A stretch of DNA of 24,258 nucleotides from assembly GCA_016946835.1 (NCBI GenBank), contig JACVTC010000486.1, positions 1 to 24,258 on the forward strand. The letters are read 5' to 3'. How positions within the stretch are numbered: the first letter of the stretch is position 1; each line of letters opens with the position of its first letter. Under the pieces are notes generated by a model. That model was not told where the DNA came from and made no database searches. It worked only from the letters and a program-made list of their open reading frames with translations. This stretch comes from Neocallimastix lanati (nom. inval.). Lineage: Eukaryota; Neocallimastigomycota; Neocallimastigomycetes; Neocallimastigales; Neocallimastigaceae. Position numbers and translations under genes: made by a program. Positions 7,075 to 18,593 of the stretch are shown in pieces.

Positions 7075-8783
7075 AAAAGAATACTAAATATGAATGGAAT
7101 AAAGAACAACAAGAAAGCTTTGAACTCCTAAAAGAAAAATTAATCAATGCACCTATTCTAAAATTTCCGTCATTTGACAAACCTTTTATCATTAGAACTG
7201 ATGCTTCGTATAATGGAATTGGTGGAGTTCTTTTACAAAAAGAAGAAGAAACCGGTAAGGAGCATCCAATACACTTTATAAGTAGAAGTTTGAAGAAAGC
7301 TGAAAAGAATTATGGTATTACCGATTTGGAAGGAACCGCTTTATTTTACTGTATGACTAAATTTAAATCTTATATTGAAGGAAATCCATTACCTACAACT
7401 ATTTACACAGATCATAAACCATTAGTTGGTTTATTTAAGAATAAAGAACCTTTGAATGCAAGGCAAACAAGATGGTGTCTAACCGCTAGTATGCTTGGAA
7501 TTAATATAAAATATGAATCAGGCAAAAAGAATGTGTTAGCTGATGCTCTTTCAAGAATGAAAAGTAAGGAAGAGAGAAAGATATTATTAACAAAAATTAC
7601 TAATGGAAATAATGAAGAATTATTATCTAAGGTTATAAAGGAATTTATTAATGAAAAGTTTACTGTTATTGATGGTGAAGATTACTTTATCGACAATGGA
7701 AATTATAGAAAATTAATAACGGACGAAAATGAAAGGTTTAAATTAATTTTAGAAGCTCATAATATTGGCCACGAAGGATATTACAAAACATATCAAAGAC
7801 TTAAGAAAAACTTTTATTGGAATCATATGATTAAAGATATCAAAAGAATTGTTAGTAATTGTGAAAAATGCCAATTAAATCGTCCTCAACCATATCCAGA
7901 ACCAACCGAAAACCATCCAACTAAAGTGGAGGGTCCCTTTGTGCATTTAGGATTAGATATTATAGGACCGTTACCAAAAACAAGAAATAATAATCAATAT
8001 ATTATAGTAACTGTTGATTACTTTACCAAATGGGTTGAAGCCGAACCCACTGAAAACATAACTTCCTCTGATATAATTAAATTTTTAATAAACGTTTTTG
8101 CAAGACATGGTGTACCTCAAGTTATTACTACTGATAATGGAGTCCAATTCACTTCTGATATGACTAAAATCTTTCTTGATCTTTATGATGTATATGTTAA
8201 ATTTGTAGCTACTTACCACCCTGAATCAAATGGCCTTACTGAAAATCGAAATAAAGAAATTGGAAAATTACTTCGTTTATTAGGAAGGAAAAATCAAGAT
8301 TGGGATGAAGTTTTACCTTCTGCTTTATGGGCACTTCGAACTACCAAAAATACAGCTACTGGACATTCTAGTTTTGAATTAGTATATGGAAGAGAAGACC
8401 AACAGCCTTATGATATAGCCATAAGAACAATTGAAAATGCAGGTAAATCATATGATGAAATTTTAATGGAAAAATTTGTTCGTCATTATCAATGGACTAG
8501 AGAAGCATGCGAAAATGTGAAGAATGCTAACAAGTATTGGGCAACAAGACGAGAAGAACAAATAAGTATGAAAAAAGGAAAAGAATTAAAGGCTGGTGAT
8601 CTTGTTCTTGTTAGAAACTTTAGCCGCACTAAGCTAGAACCATATTACAATGGACCATTTAAAATTTTAAAAATTCAATTCAACACGGCAACCCTAATCG
8701 ATCAGAAGACTGGAAAGCAACTCGATAGGAATGTTCACTTTAAAAATTTAGTAAAGTTTAACTCCGCTTACAGAGAAGCTTGA
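7014..8783 (+). pseudogene. pol: Pol fragment: RNase H and integrase, copy 1
   Basis: Pol resumes in frame at about 7014 with the RT-RNaseH connection. RNase H shows catalytic residues in IIRTDAS, DLEGTAL, YTDHKPL and ADALSR. Integrase has an HHCC zinc domain (H-x3-H ... C-x2-C), then the catalytic core with Asp in GLDIIGP (7956), Asp in TTDNG (8133) and Glu in GLTENRN (8241). The last two are 35 residues apart, as in DD35E enzymes. The C terminus carries a GPY/F module (YNGPFKIL, Gly at 8652). No chromodomain follows; the ORF ends at 8783, 27 bp before LTR2. This is the undamaged version of the integrase that is broken in copy 2. Confidence 0.88.
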
Positions 8784-9299
8784 GTCTTCGTCGGGGCATC
8801 TTGATAAGAATGTACTAAATAATGCATTCTTAATTAAATCTACGATTTATTTCTAATACATTATGTGTACATTATTATTTTTGTACTTTAATAAATTTTT
8901 AAATCCAAAGATCAAAAATTAAATCAAAAATTATATTAAACTTTATATTTTTATATTAAATCTTATATTAATAGTAATATTTTTATATATTTAAAACTTA
9001 TATTAGCAATATTAATAATAAATCTTATTTTTTTTTTATATTAATAATGAAAATTTATATTAATAATATTTTTATATATTGATAATTAAAAATTTATATA
9101 TTATATTTTAACTTTTTATTATAAAATTTTATATCGAAATGTTTTATTTTATATTGAAAAATATTTTATTTTATTAAAAACCTTTATATTAGAATAGTAT
9201 TTTTATTTTTATTTGAATATTTTAACAGATTGTAATAAAAATTATAGCCAATTAAATAAATTCTTATTAGTAATATTTTAGATATTTTTAAATAAATAA

Positions 9300-9301
<2 letters not shown>

Positions 9302-9347
<46 letters not shown>
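9302..9347. repeat. poly(A) tract inside LTR2 (46 nt)
   Basis: An uninterrupted A run at the same LTR position as in LTR1 and LTR3. Confidence 0.9.
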
Positions 9348-9349
<2 letters not shown>

Positions 9350-9510
9350 TTTTATTAATATTATAAATGTATTTTATTTATATTGTTATAATTAAATTTT
9401 ATATAATTAATTATAAAAATTCAATTTAAATTTAATAGTTTTTATAAAAAAAAAAAAATAAATAAAATGTAATTTAGTGGCAAGAACAACTTTTATGCCT
9501 TGAAAAAAAG

Positions 9511-9519
9511 TATAAATAG
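9511..9519 (+). promoter_or_regulatory. TATA box of LTR2
   Basis: TATAAATAG at the same place as in LTR1; the presumed promoter of element 2. Confidence 0.6.
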
Positions 9520-9657
9520 TTGTAAATTTTGCTACTAATTTTTAAATATCATAAAATAAAATCAAATAAATTATAAATAAAAATAATAAATAAATAAATA
9601 AAATTTGTGTTTCCTTACTTTATTTTTATTTAATTCTCTAAAACCTTAACATTTATA

Positions 9658-9674
9658 TGGTGGAGATATCGGGG
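9658..9674 (+). other. primer-binding site (PBS), copy 2
   Basis: Identical to the copy 1 PBS, TGGTGGAGATATCGGGG, 6 nt after the LTR end. Confidence 0.75.
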
Positions 9675-9740
9675 AATTAAATAGAAATAATAGTAAATAA
9701 CATAGATTTTTTTTTAATTTTTTTTTTATTTTATATTGAT

Positions 9741-9786
9741 AAACAAGTAAGTCGTTAATCCTTTGATTAACCCATGGCGCTTGTTT
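9741..9786 (+). other. PBS-proximal two-tier hairpin, copy 2
   Basis: Outer stem AAACAAG (9741-9747) pairs with CTTGTTT (9780-9786). Inner stem GTTAATC (9754-9760) pairs with GATTAAC (9765-9771). Both stems are identical to those of copy 1. Confidence 0.6.
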
Positions 9787-10670
9787 GATATATATATATA
9801 AAAAAAATTTTTTTAAATAAGTAAAATTAAGATTCTAAAAAAACAAATTTTGTAAAATTATAACAAGGAGCGGATAGAGCTCATACACAGTGTATTCTCA
9901 GATAGCAACAAATTAACTCTATTCATAGTAGGTTATTGAATAGTAGTTAATTTGGAGATTAATTGGAAAGTAGACGAAGGTATTTGGTTACCGACCCGGT
10001 AATAATAGTTCAACCTTCAACGTTTCAACACACGAAGGTGCGGGTACTTTCCAAGCACTGGCGAATAAGGAGCTTACGTCACCGAAGGCGTAAGATTGTT
10101 TTTTTTATATAATTTTTTTTACTTTTCTTTGTGCTAGTTATAAGGCACTTTATTATATAAAGTATCAGACTTTGGCTAACTTCGCCATTTAAATTTTTTT
10201 TATTTTTTTTATTACTGGTACTTTATTTGTTATATAATTCCTGTAATAGAATCTTAATTTACTTTGAAAATATTGTGTTTTTAGTTAATTTTTATTAGTT
10301 AATAAAAATATTATTGAATACTTTTAAAATTTTTTTATTCCGTACATAGATTATCGGATTAAGTTTATCCTACATAGTAATTGGGCTAGTGGGCTCTGAA
10401 CTGCTATATTTTATATTGAATATAGTAATCGTGGCACACGCGTGGCATGACACCATTAGGTAAGCTGCACGTCAGACAGTGTGTACTATCAGATTGTACG
10501 ACAATAAAGATTATTTTTTTGTATTTAATAATTATAATTAATTAATAATTTTATTAGCTATAACAATACAATATTTATCGTTTAAAAAGAAAAATTTTTG
10601 AAAGGTGAAAATAATAAATAAAACTTTGCTTCTAAATTTATTACTACAAATATACTAAATTACAAAATTC

Positions 10671-10862
10671 AAGTGGTCGATAAAGATTTCGAGCTTGAAA
10701 AATATTCTATTAAGTTGTCGATAAAGATTTCGAACTTAAAATTATTCTATTAAGTTGTCGATAAAGATTTCGAACTTAAAATTATTCTTAAAAAAGTAGT
10801 CGAAAAGAACCTCGTGCTTTATAATTTCTACTAAGTTGTCGATAAGGATTTCGAGCTTATAC
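10671..10862 (+). repeat. five-unit hairpin repeat array in leader, copy 2
   Basis: Units start near 10671, 10712, 10752, 10794 and 10833. They share the AAG-N3-TCGA ... TCGA-R-CTT plan of copy 1, with a few base changes between copies. Confidence 0.75.
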
Positions 10863-11040
10863 TTACTAAAGAAAGCAAATAAAATTATTATTTTCAAAAA
10901 TTACTAAGATATATTGTTTTAAAATTTGATTCGATATTAAATTACTTGTTAAATTATATTTTTAAAGTTGGACTTTCAAATTTATTCGTATTTAATAACC
11001 TCGTTAATTTACAATAAAAAAATTATTAACTAAAAACGAA

Positions 11041-11946
11041 ATGTCTACTAAAAGTACTTTAAGTTTTAAAGAATTAAAGAAAGAATTACGAGACATAGTG
11101 AAGCTTAGCAAGGACAATTTAGATATAAAGTCCTGGGCTACTGAATTAAAACTTTGGATCAAGATACAAGGTATCACAGATCCGGAAACAATATTTAATG
11201 CTTGTTTACTTACCAGCTCTGGTGAAGTACAACGCGTTATTGAAGATTTGGGAGAAGATAGTGATGATGAAAGTGATGATTCATCAGATGAAGAAGAAGA
11301 TGATGAAGAAGAAAATGTTGATGATGATAAATTTCCTTCTCTTGAAAAAATTATTTCAAGTCTTGAAAATTTTTACGGTATTAAAGAAGACCAAAATTTA
11401 CTTCTTAAAGAACTTCGTGCAATGCGAATTAAAAGAAACGAAAAGATTAAAGACTTTAATGTAAGATATAGAACTTTGTACACTAAACTTGATAAAAAGA
11501 GAAGAAAGCGCATTGGTGTACTAGATTATATTGACTCTATTCAAAATAATTATGAAGCCTGGAAGAAATTATCCCTTAAAGATGATATAAGTATGGAGAA
11601 AGCTTTCAAAATTGCCGAGAAAGTAGATAGACTTTCTGTAAGGAACAATAATATTAATACCTATAATGTTAATAATTCCCAGCATAATCAAAATAATCAA
11701 AACAGTACTACTTCAAGACTTTATCCTAAAAGAAGAAACGAAACTTTCCAAACAAGTCAAACAAATAATAAACTGAAACCTCAAGATATTATAGAAGAAT
11801 CAACCCAGAAAATGAGAAATTTATCTGTTAAAACTTGCTTCTTCTGTAAGGAAGAAGGTCATTACTCATACTATTGCCCTCAATTAAATAAGATTATGGA
11901 AAAAAATAAAAAAGAAATATATTCCAAAAAGTCTTTAAACTTCTAA
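11041..11946 (+). CDS. gag: Gag polyprotein, Ty3/gypsy copy 2
   Basis: A 301-residue intact Gag from ATG 11041, with the same architecture as copy 1: helical capsid-like region split by an acidic run at about 69-95, Asn/Gln-rich linker, and CCHC zinc knuckle CFFCKEEGHYSYYC starting at about residue 266. The first ~30 codons differ from copy 1 at about 15 bases, mostly silent (protein changes only at residues 3-5), whereas the rest is almost identical. This points to purifying selection and a mosaic origin. The C terminus overlaps the -1 pol frame and includes the slippery site. Confidence 0.92.
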   Translation: MSTKSTLSFKELKKELRDIVKLSKDNLDIKSWATELKLWIKIQGITDPETIFNACLLTSSGEVQRVIEDLGEDSDDESDDSSDEEEDDEEENVDDDKFPSLEKIISSLENFYGIKEDQNLLLKELRAMRIKRNEKIKDFNVRYRTLYTKLDKKRRKRIGVLDYIDSIQNNYEAWKKLSLKDDISMEKAFKIAEKVDRLSVRNNNINTYNVNNSQHNQNNQNSTTSRLYPKRRNETFQTSQTNNKLKPQDIIEESTQKMRNLSVKTCFFCKEEGHYSYYCPQLNKIMEKNKKEIYSKKSLNF

Positions 11947-14900
11947 ATGGGAGCAGAAGCACTCCCAATGACAAAACAATAGCTTCATTAAATAATTTAC
12001 AAAATAATACTTTTACCAAGAATACCCCAATTGATAATAATTCCTTTAATAAAGAATCTGAAGAATCTGATTTTAGTGACACAACTGAAAGTGAGGATAA
12101 TATCATTATAAATGCTATAAAAAGAAAAATGAATGATAATAACAGCGAAAAGGAAGAAAATAATTCCAAGAAAGTACATAAAAGTTTAAAAGATAATCCA
12201 CGTCCTTTCGCAACTCCTGCTTTAAGAAAGAAGAAAGAAAATGAGCTACATAATAAACCAAATAAAGTTTATAAAAATCAAATACTTCCTTCAATTTTAA
12301 CTCAACCAAATATTAACAAAGAAAAACAAAAAGAAAAGGAATTAAGAAATATAACAAGAGTAAGAGAAAGTAAAGAAGAAAACAACAATTATTCATCAAA
12401 AGGAAAGAAAAAAGTTGAATCTGAAGATATACTTGTAATCGATAATGAAATAGAAGATATAGAAATGAATAAAGATAATCAACAAAATAAAACTAATACT
12501 TTGGAAAAATTAATTTCAACAAAAACTAAAGAAACTAATAATGAAAATACTCAGTTAGTAAAAAGGAATATCAAAATGATGAATAATAAAGAACCTTACA
12601 ATATTATGGATGATTTAAATAATCTTAAATCCAGTATTACGATAGGTCAACTCTTGAATGCATGTCCGAAAATTCGTTCACAATTAACTCAAGGTTTAAA
12701 GTTAGAAAAATCTAAAATAATTGGAACTGTAGACAATGTAATAGCACGAACTTTATTAGTGAATAACTATGATCATAGCTACATAAGTAAAAGTAATGAA
12801 GTAGCCGAAGAAGACTTAGCAATGGTTGATGCAAGTGTTGACGGAGTACTAGGAAAACTTTTAATTGATTCTTGTAGTAACCTAAGCATCGTTACTAAGC
12901 AGTATTTTGATAAATTACCTGGTGAATATGAAACAGTTGGAAAAAGTCGTGGAAGAATCCAACTAGCAACACAAGATGAAGAATACTCGGAAGGAATTAT
13001 TGTTCAATTACCAGTAAAAATTAATAATTATGAATTTAATGCGGACTTTAGAATTATTGAGAAAGAAGACTCATTTTATGATATGTTAATAAACTTTAAA
13101 ACTCAAATCGATCATTGTTTATTTATTCATCCGACCTTAAACAGTTTATGTAAACTTTTGTCAGAAAGTGAATACGAAGAAATAGCTAAAATAAATAATC
13201 AATATTATGATGAAGAAAGTATAATTTGCACTATTAGAAAAGTTAAAGAAACGAATAATGAAAAGGAAATTATAAAGGAATTAACTCCAATGGAATTTAT
13301 TGAGAGTGATGAATTTTTAAGTACCTTAAATAAAGATTATAAAGAACAAATTATTAAAATTCTCAAAGAAATGATTGACATAGTTGCCACTTCAACAGAA
13401 GAACTAACTCCTTCTAAACTTTCACCACATAAGATCCGTTTGAAAGCAAATGCAAAGCCAGTAAAATTAAGAAGTTATAGGTTAACTAAATTAAAATCAG
13501 ATATCTTAAAAGAAGAACTTACAAAGCTTATTAAGAAAGGATTGATAGAACCATCCTGTTCAGAATGGTCATCTCCAGTAGTACTCATTCTAAAACACAA
13601 TGGAAAGTGGCGCTTGTGTATTGACTACCGAAAAGTCAATGATATGACAGAAAAAGATTCTTATTCAGTTCCATATATAGATGAAATTTTTGATAGTCTC
13701 GGAGGATCTAAAATATTTACAACTCTTGATTTATTTTCTGGTTTTCACCAAATCTTAATGGATGAAGAAAGCGTTGAAGTAACCACTTTCACTACTAAGT
13801 TTGGAAATTATCAATTTAAGGTTATGCCTTTTGGACTTACTGGAGCTCCCTCAACCTTCCAAAGAGAAATGAATAAAATTTTATTCCCTTTTATTGGTGA
13901 ATTTGTTTATGTATTTATTGATGATGTTTTGATCTATTCAAAAAGTATCGAAGAACATTTAATTCATATTAAACAAGTATTAGAAGTATTTAAAGAAAAC
14001 AAGTTAAAAATTAATATTGAAAAGTGCCATTTTCTTCAAACTGAAGTTGATGTATTAGGTCACAAACTTACTACTAAAGGATTAAGTCCCATGGAAAGTA
14101 AAATAACAGCTATTAAGAAGTGGGAAGCCCCTTCATCAATTCATGAATTAAGATCATTTCTAGGAGCAATAGGGTATTATCGTGACTTTATCCCTAAATA
14201 TGCTCAAATTACCTCACCTTTATGTAAATTATTGAAAAAGAATACTAAATATGAATGGAATAAAGAACAACAAGAAAGCTTTGAACTCCTAAAAGAAAAA
14301 TTAATCAATGCACCTATTCTAAAATTTCCGTCATTTGACAAACCTTTTATCATTAGAACTGATGCTTCGTATAATGGAATTGGTGGAGTTCTTTTACAAA
14401 AAGAAGAAGAAACCGGTAAGGAGCATCCAATACACTTTATAAGTAGAAGTTTGAAGAAAACTGAAAAGAATTATGGTATCACAGATTTGGAAGGAACAGC
14501 TTTATTTTACTGTATGACTAAATTTAAATCTTATATTGAAGGAAATCCATTACCTACAACTATTTACACAGATCATAAACCATTAGTTGGTTTATTTAAG
14601 AATAAAGAACCTTTGAATGCAAGGCAAACAAGATGGTGTCTAACCGCTAGTATGCTTGGAATTAATATAAAATATGAATCAGGCAAAAAGAATGTGTTAG
14701 CTGATGCTCTTTCAAGAATGAAAAGTAAGGAAGAGAGAAAGATATTATTAACAAAAATTACTAATGGAAATAATGAAGAATTATTATCTAAGGTTATAAA
14801 GGAATTTATTAATGAAAAGTTTACTGTTATTGATGGTGAAGATTACTTTATCGACAATGGAAATTATAGAAAATTAATAACGGACGAAAATGAAAGGTTT

Positions 14901-15086
14901 AAATTAATTTTAGAAGCTCATAATATTGGCCACGAAGGATATTACAAAACATATCAAAGACTTAAGAAAAACTTTTATTGGAATCATATGATTAAAGATA
15001 TCAAAAGAATTGTTAGTAATTGTGAAAAATGCCAAGTTAAATCGTCCTCAACCATATCCAGAACCAACCGAAAACCATCCAACTAA
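11910..15086 (+). pseudogene. pol: Pol polyprotein through integrase zinc domain, copy 2 (frameshifted at 15036)
   Basis: A long open frame entered by -1 frameshifting from gag; the first ATG, 12129, is not required. Residue numbers below count from that ATG. The order is: basic, Lys/Asn/Glu-rich linker (to about 210), protease with LLIDSCSNLS (Asp 247), reverse transcriptase (first Asp 534, FIDD with Asp 598 and 599), RNase H (Asp 745, Glu 788, Asp 815, Asp 859), and integrase zinc domain (H931, H935, C965, C968). A single extra G at about 15036 relative to copy 1 then shifts the frame, and the last 15-20 residues to the stop at 15086 are nonsense. The segment is otherwise free of indels against copy 1 apart from copy 1's own three, so protease, RT and RNase H look intact. 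Confidence 0.9.
11934..11986 (+). promoter_or_regulatory. -1 programmed ribosomal frameshift signal with pseudoknot, copy 2
   Basis: Slippery heptamer T TTA AAC in gag frame at 11934-11940. Stem 1 TGGGAG (11948-11953) pairs with CTCCCA (11962-11967). Stem 2 GAAGC (11956-11960) pairs with GCTTC (11982-11986). The elements and spacing are exactly those of copy 1. The -1 frame is open from 11910 to 15086. Confidence 0.85.
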
Positions 15087-15342
15087 AGTGGAGGGTCCCT
15101 TTGTGCATTTAGGATTAGATATTATAGGACCGTTACCAAAAACAAGAAATAATAATCAATATATTATAGTAACTGTTGATTACTTTACCAAATGGGTTGA
15201 AGCCGAACCCACTGAAAACATAACTTCCTCTGATATAATTAAATTTTTAATAAACGTTTTTGCAAGACATGGTGTACCTCAAGTTATTACTACTGATAAT
15301 GGAGTCCAATTCACTTCTGATATGACTAAAAATCTTTCTTGA
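15037..15342 (+). pseudogene. pol: Integrase catalytic-core fragment, copy 2
   Basis: Continues pol in the next frame after the extra G at 15036. It covers the first two catalytic aspartates (GLDIIGPLP and TTDNGVQFTSD) and ends where an extra A near 15330 in an A run breaks the frame (stop at 15340-15342). The sequence is otherwise nearly identical to the intact copy 1 integrase. Confidence 0.8.
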
Positions 15343-15949
15343 TCTTTATGATGTATATGTTAAAATTGTAGCTACTTACTCACCCTGAATCAAATGGTCT
15401 TACTGAAAATCGAAATAAAGAAATTGGAAAATTACTTCGTTTATTAGGAAGGAAAAATCAAGATTGGGATGAAGTTTTACTTCTGCTTTATGGGCACTTC
15501 GAACTACCAAAATACAGCGACTGGACATTCTAGTTTTGAATTAGTATATGGAAGAGAAGACCAACAGCCTTATGATATAGCCATAAGAACAATTGAAAAT
15601 GCAGGTAAATCATATGATGAAATTTTAATGGAAAAATTTGTTCGTCATTATCAATGGACTAGAGAAGCATGCGAAAATGTGGAAGAATGCTAACAAGTAT
15701 TGGGCAACAAGACGAGGAAGAACAAATAGTATGAAAAAAGGAAAAGAATTAAAGGCTGGTGATCTTGTTCTTGTTAGAAACTTTAGCCGCACTAAGCTAG
15801 AACCATATTACAATGGACCATTTAAAAATTTTAAAAATTCAATTCAACACGGCAACCCTAATCGATCAGAAAGACTGGAAAGCAACTCGATAGGAATGTT
15901 CATATTTAAAAATTTAGTAAAGTTTAACTCCGCTTACAGAGAAGCTTGA
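15343..15949 (+). pseudogene. pol: Integrase C-terminal remnant, copy 2 (multiple indels)
   Basis: Aligns base by base with 8177-8783 of copy 1 but needs repeated frame changes. Differences include an extra T near 15381, a missing C near 15481, a missing A near 15512, extra G near 15681 and 15716, a missing A near 15728, and extra bases near 15827, 15870 and 15902, with few substitutions. The catalytic Glu region and GPY/F module remain recognisable across frames, and the final residues SAYREA and stop are preserved. It is non-functional as read; the cause may be real decay or poor consensus quality. Confidence 0.85.
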
Positions 15950-16449
15950 GTCTTCGTCGGGGCATCTTGATAAGAATGTACTAAATAATGCATTCTAATT
16001 AAATCTACGATTTATTTCTAATACATTATGTGTACATTATTATTTTTGTACTTTAATAAATTTTTAAATCAAAGATCAAAAATTAAATCAAAAATTATAT
16101 TAAACTTTATATTTTTATATTAAATCTTATATTAATAGTAATATTTTTATATATTTAAAACTTATATTAGCAATATTAATAATAAATCTTATTTTTTATT
16201 TTTATATTAATAATGAAAATTTGTATTAATAATATTTTTATATATTGATAATTAAAAATTTATATATTATATTTTAACTTTTATTATAAAATTTTATATC
16301 GAATGTTTTATTTATATTGAAAAATATTTTATTTTATTAAAAACCTTTATATTAGAATAGTATTTTTATTTTATTTGAATATTTTAACAGATTGTAATAA
16401 AAATTTATAGCCAATTAAATAAATTTCTTATTAGTAATATTTTAGATAG

Positions 16450-16454
<5 letters not shown>

Positions 16455-16501
<47 letters not shown>
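16455..16501. repeat. poly(A) tract inside LTR3 (47 nt)
   Basis: An uninterrupted A run at the same LTR position as in the other copies. Confidence 0.9.
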
Positions 16502-16503
<2 letters not shown>

Positions 16504-16662
16504 TTTTATTAATATTATAAATGTATTTTATTTATATTGTTATAATTAAATTTTATATAATTAATTATAAAAATCAATTTAAATTTAATAGTTTTTATAA
16601 AAAAAAAAAATAAATAAAATGTAATTTAGTGGCAAGAACAACTTTTATGCCTTGAAAAAAAG

Positions 16663-16671
16663 TATAAATAG
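16663..16671 (+). promoter_or_regulatory. TATA box of LTR3
   Basis: TATAAATAG, conserved with LTR1 and LTR2. It could drive outward transcription into the region to the right. Confidence 0.5.
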
Positions 16672-16818
16672 TTGTAAATTTTGCTACTAATTTTTAAATA
16701 TCATCAAAAAAAATAAAATAAAATAAAATAAAATAAATAAATAAAATAAAAATAAAAATAAAAAAATAAAATTTGTGTTTCTTACTTTATTTTTATTTAA
16801 TTCTCTAAAACCTTAACA

Positions 16819-17741
16819 TTTTGATAAATAATAAAATTATTAAATTAAAATAAATAGTAAAAAACAAATTCTTGTTAAAGTTTTCTAGCTTAACCCAAAA
16901 ATTAATCCATTCTAAAAAAAATTAAATCCATATTTAAGAAAAATTAATTAAATAAAGATAATTAAAATAAAATAATAATAAATTAATTAATCATTAATAA
17001 TTTTAATTAAAAACTAAAATAAATTAATAAATAATATTTTTCTAAAACAACAAATAAACAAAATAATAAACATATTTAATAAATTATAAACAACAAATAA
17101 ACAAACTTATAAACAACGCAAAATTAAAATTAAATAGTTAAATAATTTTTTAAGTTACTTTTATTTAAAATAATGATTATTTTATTTATTTTATAACTCA
17201 ACTTTTATAAACAAATTGTAATTAAAATAACATTTTAAAACTTATCTTTATTAACATTTTAATTGTAAATATTGTTTAATTTAATAATAAATTATTCTTT
17301 ATTTCTCTTTTATTAATTTTATTATTTTTAATGTAAATAGTTTAAAATCAAAGAAAAATATAAAAACATGTAAATATTTCTTATAAATTATTCTTTATTA
17401 TTAATTAGTTAATAAATTATTATAAATATTTTATTAGTTATTAATAATCAATTTTATTATTAAAATTTAAAATAAATTAATATAAATAATAAATATTTCA
17501 TTTTATTATTTTATTAGTTTTAACAATTATTTTATTAATTTAAACAAAATTAATTATTAAATAAATAAAGATTAATATTAAAATAAAAATAAATTTTTTT
17601 TAATAAAACATTTTTGTGTTTAATAATAAAACATATTTATTTTTTTTAAATTCCTTAAATCAATTTTCATTCAGTATTTATCCTTTTATTCACTTCTGCA
17701 AAATTTAATTTTTGTAGATTAAGAATATTAGGTATAAATCA
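16819..17741. other. AT-rich non-coding DNA
   Basis: Low-complexity A/T sequence with no supported ORF, RNA gene or repeat family. It ends in ...TATAAATCA immediately before the first ATTT of the LTR-like chain, which may be the tail of a further degenerate unit. Confidence 0.6.
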
Positions 17742-17783
17742 ATTTTGATACGGGGTGTTACTAAATATCTTGTATTTCCTATT

Positions 17784-18510
17784 AAATATTCTTAATAATA
17801 ATAAAATAAAATTATTATTAAATATTCTTATTAAAATCTTTTATTAATATCAAATATAATAAAAATTATTATTAAATATTCTTATAAATTTCTTTTATTA
17901 ATATTAAATATAATAAAAATTATTATTAAATATTCTTATAAATTTCTTTTATTAATATTAAATATAATAAAAATTATTATTAAATATTCTTATAAAATTC
18001 TTTTATTAATATTAAATATAATAAAAATTATTATTAAATATTCTTATAAATTTCTTTTATTAATATTAAATATAATAAAAATTATTATTAAATATTCTTA
18101 TTAAAATCTTTTATTAATATCAAATATAATAAAAATTATTATTAAATATTCTTATAAAATTCTTTTATTAATATTAAATATAATAAAAATTATTATTAAA
18201 TATTCTTATTAAAATCTTTTATAATAAAAATTATTAAATATTCTTATAAAATGCTTTTATTAATATCAAATCTAATAAAAATTATTATTAAATATTCTAA
18301 TAAAAAAATCATTATTAATATCAAATATAATAAAAATTATTATTAAATATTCTTATAAATTCTTTTATTAATATTAAATATAATAAAAATTATTATTAAA
18401 TATTCTTATTAAAAATCTTTTATTAATATCAAATCTAATAAAAATAATTATTAAATATTTTATTAATATTAAATATAATAAAAATTATTACTAAATATTC
18501 TTATTAAAAA
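17784..18510. repeat. 54-bp minisatellite, about 12-13 units
   Basis: The core TTATTATTAAATATTCTTAT recurs every 54 bp (for example near 17819, 17873, 17927), alternating with TTTTATTAATATTAAATATAA. Several units are shortened or carry base changes (ATCAAATCTAAT variants). It lies wholly inside unit E1. Confidence 0.85.
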
Positions 18511-18593
18511 TTATATAATATTTAAATCATTACTAATTCTTATTTTTATATTAAGAATAATAAAAACCTATTTCAATAAATATTTGATATAAA

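Larger units (their letters stand above)
1983..9651 (+). mobile_element. Ty3/gypsy LTR retrotransposon, element 1 (5'-truncated LTR)
   Basis: It consists of a partial 5' LTR (1983-2491), PBS, leader, gag, frameshift signal, disrupted pol, and the shared LTR2 (8811-9651). Protein order is Gag-PR-RT-RNaseH-IN, the Ty3/gypsy (Metaviridae) order. The first ~341 bp of LTR sequence present in LTR2 and LTR3 are missing at the left edge, so no target-site duplication can be read. Its body is nearly identical to that of element 2 over most of its length. The 3' (integrase) portion is intact, while pol carries insertions near 5608, 7007 and 7013. Confidence 0.93.
8811..9651 (+). repeat. LTR2, complete, shared by both elements
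   Basis: An 841-bp LTR starting TGTACTAAATAATG 27 bp after the pol stop and ending ...CCTTAACA, so the ends are TGT...ACA. It serves as 3' LTR of element 1 and 5' LTR of element 2. It contains an A run at 9302-9347 and a TATA box at 9511-9519. Low-complexity TATATTAA-type repeats fill the first half. Confidence 0.9.
9675..11040 (+). other. retrotransposon 5' leader, copy 2
   Basis: No long ORF. It carries the same features as leader 1: a PBS-proximal hairpin (9741-9786) with upstream ORF 9774-9788, hairpins at 9988-10002 and 10073-10094, G+C-richer islands, and the five-unit hairpin array (10671-10862). The last ~150 bp before gag differ strongly from copy 1. Confidence 0.7.
8811..16818 (+). 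mobile_element. Ty3/gypsy LTR retrotransposon, element 2 (structurally complete)
   Basis: About 8.0 kb with two full LTRs (8811-9651 and 15977-16818), PBS, leader, gag, frameshift signal and pol up to the integrase zinc domain in one long frame. The remaining integrase is interrupted by many one-base indels. The bases right of LTR3 are TTTTG. The corresponding left target copy is unavailable because LTR2 is shared and LTR1 is truncated. Confidence 0.93.
15977..16818 (+). repeat. LTR3, complete, 3' LTR of element 2
   Basis: An 842-bp LTR with TGTACT...TTAACA ends. It is closely similar to LTR2, with many one-base indels in homopolymers, an A run at 16455-16501, and an expanded AAAAT-type microsatellite near 16705-16770. 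Confidence 0.9.

Noticed and set aside
8784-8810. Classical purine-rich tract before LTR2
   Set aside because: Only short purine words (GATAAGAA, CGGGG) are present; too weak to annotate as a polypurine tract.
1980-16823. Target-site duplication of the gypsy tandem (ATTAT versus TTTTG)
   Set aside because: The flanks do not match, and LTR1 lacks its true 5' end, so no duplication can be read.
17784-18510. CRISPR-like array
   Set aside because: Repeats are contiguous 54-bp units without unique spacers, in eukaryotic transposon DNA; it is a minisatellite.
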